Notes under the pieces: generated by a model | What the model was told of the DNA's origin: nothing | Databases searched by the model: none | What the model saw: only the letters and a program-made list of their open reading frames with translations | Made by a program: the position numbers and the translations under genes | Shown here: positions 62,296 to 64,000 of the stretch, piece by piece | How the letters are laid out: every line of letters starts with the position of its first letter | How positions within the stretch are numbered: the first letter of the stretch is position 1 | Assembly (NCBI RefSeq): GCF_003231275.1 | Contig: NZ_QKVL01000016.1 | Coordinates: 62,001-126,000 of the forward strand | Length of the DNA stretch: 64,000 bases | Reading direction: 5' to 3' | Source: Pseudomonas huaxiensis | GTDB lineage: Bacteria; Pseudomonadota; Gammaproteobacteria; Pseudomonadales; Pseudomonadaceae

Positions 62296-63963
62296 CTACC
62301 CCTCAGCCAACGCCAATCCCGCCAGGTACCCGAAGGTCATCCCCGGCCCGAGGGTGATCCCGCCGCTGGGGTAGTAACCGCCCATGATGCTGTTCATGTC
62401 ATTGCCCACAGCATGCAGCCCGGGAATTGCCGTGCCGGCCTGATCCACTACCCGCGCCTGTTCATCGGTCTTCAACCCGGCGAAGGTGCCAAGGCTGCCA
62501 GGTACCAGGCGCACCGCATAGAACGGCCCGCGGAGCGGACGCAGCGAGGGATTGGGCAGGTTCGACGGATCGCCGGACGCGCGGTTGTACGCCGATTGCC
62601 CACGGCCGAATTCGGGATCATGCCCCGCCTCCGCGTGCAGGTTGAAACGCTCGACCGTAGCCTGCAACTGCAACGCATCGATACCGCAACGCTGTGCCAG
62701 CTCGGCGAGGTCGCGGCCTTTTATGAGGTAACCGCAACGCCGGTAGTAGCCGGTCGGAAACGGAAACGGCTTGGCCCAGCCGATCCCGAAGCGGCGCTGC
62801 GCCTGATGGTCGCAGATCATCCAGGCCTCGGCTGCCTCTCCGGCCGGGGTGCGGGCGAACAGGTCGTTCATGAAGTCGTGGTAGCAGTCGGCTTCGTTGG
62901 TAAAACGTCGTCCATCGGCGGCCACAGCGATAAAACCCGGTTTGCCCCGGTCGATCAGATGCGGGAAGCGTCCGGGCGACCCATCGCGTCGCGGTACCAG
63001 CGACACCGGGACCAGGGCGGCGTCGTGGGCGAGGTCATCGCCCATCAGGCCACCCGCGTGCTCGCCAAGGCGCAAGCCATCGCCGCTGTTGCTCAAAGGT
63101 GCCGCACAGTGGTGGTCATGCCCCAGGCGTTGTTGCAGACGTTGCGAATCGTGGGCGAAACCGCCACAGGCGAGGACCACGCCGCGCCGGGCGCGCACCT
63201 CGCACACCACGCCCGCACGCTGCAGCAGCGCCCCGCTGACCCGGTCACCCTCGCGCAGCAGGCGCAGCGCCGGGCTGTCGATCAGCAGGTCGACCTGCAG
63301 GTCCAGCGCGCTCTTCAACAATCGCGCCACCAGCGCATTGCCGTTGACCAGGTGCATGCCGCGGCGATAGCGCAGCAAGTCGCCAGCGTGCCGCAGCAGA
63401 CGCTTGCCGACATGCCAGGCAGCCTTTGCCGAGCGACGGGCATTGAAGAACGCGCTCATGTCGGCACCGCCAGCGATGCCCATGCCGAACAGGCTGACGA
63501 TATCCAGCGGCGGGCGCAGCTTGTCGATCCACACCCCGAGCGCGCGGCCATCGAACGGCTGCGCGCACAGGGAACGACCACCTTTCGCCGCGCCTTCACC
63601 GTCACGCATGTCCGGCATGCTACTGCCGGAATAGAACTGCACGGCGGTGTGACGCTGGAAAAAATCGACCATTTCCGGGCCGCGCCGCAGGTACACCTGC
63701 TGCTGCACCGTCAGCGCCTCGCCGTGCACCTGCTCCAACAGATAACGCTCCGGCCCTTGCTCGACTTCGACCATGCCCTCGGCCAGCGCCAACGGATTGC
63801 GTGGCACCCATAACCAGCCGCCGGACCAGGCGCTGGTACCACCGAGCAGCGCGGTTTTTTCCGCGACGATCACTTTCAGTCCGCGTTGCGCCGCAGTGAC
63901 CGCCGCCGCCAGGCCCGAGGCCCCGGAGCCGATCACCAGCACGTCGCATTCAAGCTGTTGCAT
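62296..63963 (-). CDS. FAD-dependent oxidoreductase, 3-ketosteroid-dehydrogenase/fumarate-reductase-like
   Basis: A 555-residue flavoprotein. The FAD-binding VIGSGASGLAAAVTAAQRGLKV is near 10-31 and EKTALLGGTSAWSGGWLWVPRN near 35-56. The GIAGGADMSAFF segment lies near 160, and the C-terminal ...GLHAVGNDMNSIMGGYYPSGGITLGPGMTFGYLAG near 515-550 is a hallmark of the KstD/FrdA superfamily. It introduces or reduces C-C double bonds in steroids or related acids. It is a single gene converging with the GNAT gene, and its promoter lies beyond the window's right edge region. Confidence 0.88.
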   Translation of the reverse strand: MQQLECDVLVIGSGASGLAAAVTAAQRGLKVIVAEKTALLGGTSAWSGGWLWVPRNPLALAEGMVEVEQGPERYLLEQVHGEALTVQQQVYLRRGPEMVDFFQRHTAVQFYSGSSMPDMRDGEGAAKGGRSLCAQPFDGRALGVWIDKLRPPLDIVSLFGMGIAGGADMSAFFNARRSAKAAWHVGKRLLRHAGDLLRYRRGMHLVNGNALVARLLKSALDLQVDLLIDSPALRLLREGDRVSGALLQRAGVVCEVRARRGVVLACGGFAHDSQRLQQRLGHDHHCAAPLSNSGDGLRLGEHAGGLMGDDLAHDAALVPVSLVPRRDGSPGRFPHLIDRGKPGFIAVAADGRRFTNEADCYHDFMNDLFARTPAGEAAEAWMICDHQAQRRFGIGWAKPFPFPTGYYRRCGYLIKGRDLAELAQRCGIDALQLQATVERFNLHAEAGHDPEFGRGQSAYNRASGDPSNLPNPSLRPLRGPFYAVRLVPGSLGTFAGLKTDEQARVVDQAGTAIPGLHAVGNDMNSIMGGYYPSGGITLGPGMTFGYLAGLALAEG

Positions 63964-64000
63964 TGCGTATGGCCTTTGTTTGGGCGAGCACGGCTCGTGG

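Overview
The window is about 64 kb of high-GC DNA that reads as the chromosome of a fluorescent-group or P. putida-like Pseudomonas. Supporting signs are dense ORFs, OprD porins, TonB-dependent receptors, the D-lysine (dpkA/amaD-type) cluster in an order I recall from P. putida, PolB, and intergenic REP-type repeats of the TGTGGGAGC...TTGCCGGCGAT and GCGAGCAAGCTCGCTCCTAC classes. I see no rRNA, tRNA, CRISPR array, transposase or prophage. It is a catabolic and transport-rich accessory region.

Layout. 1-3804: the end of an unidentified gene, an NtaA/SnaA/DszA-type flavin monooxygenase and a convergent TonB-dependent receptor. 4057-4943: an unrecognised 221-residue protein followed by a 5'-truncated remnant of RNA 2'-phosphotransferase (kptA). 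5158-16801: a long minus-strand sugar-acid catabolic cluster. It holds an esterase, OprD porin, aldose epimerase, enolase-superfamily dehydratase, uronate-dehydrogenase-like enzyme, MFS importer, Dabb protein, semialdehyde dehydrogenase, NTF2-like protein and RraA-like aldolase. A divergent regulator fuses an IclR module to an SMP-30/lactonase-like beta-propeller, and the shared promoter gap carries a perfect 13-bp inverted repeat.

17070-19586: a 54-residue peptide gene coupled to an XRE-cupin regulator, then an extraordinary methionine/cysteine-rich protein (70 Met and 15 Cys in 166 residues), then an IclR regulator. 19761-31424: a branched-chain-type ABC transporter with two substrate-binding proteins and two tandem iron alcohol dehydrogenases. 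A good sigma-54 promoter and two identical upstream dyads precede it, next to a histidine kinase/NtrC-type regulator pair.

31675-44348: a nutrient-scavenging cluster on the plus strand. It has a Tat lipoprotein peptide-type binding protein, class II aldolase, SsuA-like Tat binding protein, TonB receptor, a second flavin monooxygenase and a complete Dpp-type ABC transporter with a fused double ATPase. Organosulfur or similar compounds are the likely target, by inference. 44874-47066: DHA2 drug-type exporter and an SDR.

47087-53541: D-lysine/D-amino-acid catabolism, with dpkA divergent from an RpiR regulator over a 20-bp palindrome, then a polar amino acid ABC transporter with an embedded DadA-like oxidoreductase. 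53667-63963: DUF4174 protein, DNA polymerase II, a small exported protein, AzlCD with an AraC regulator, a chemoreceptor with a strong terminator, a GNAT protein and a KstD-like flavoprotein.
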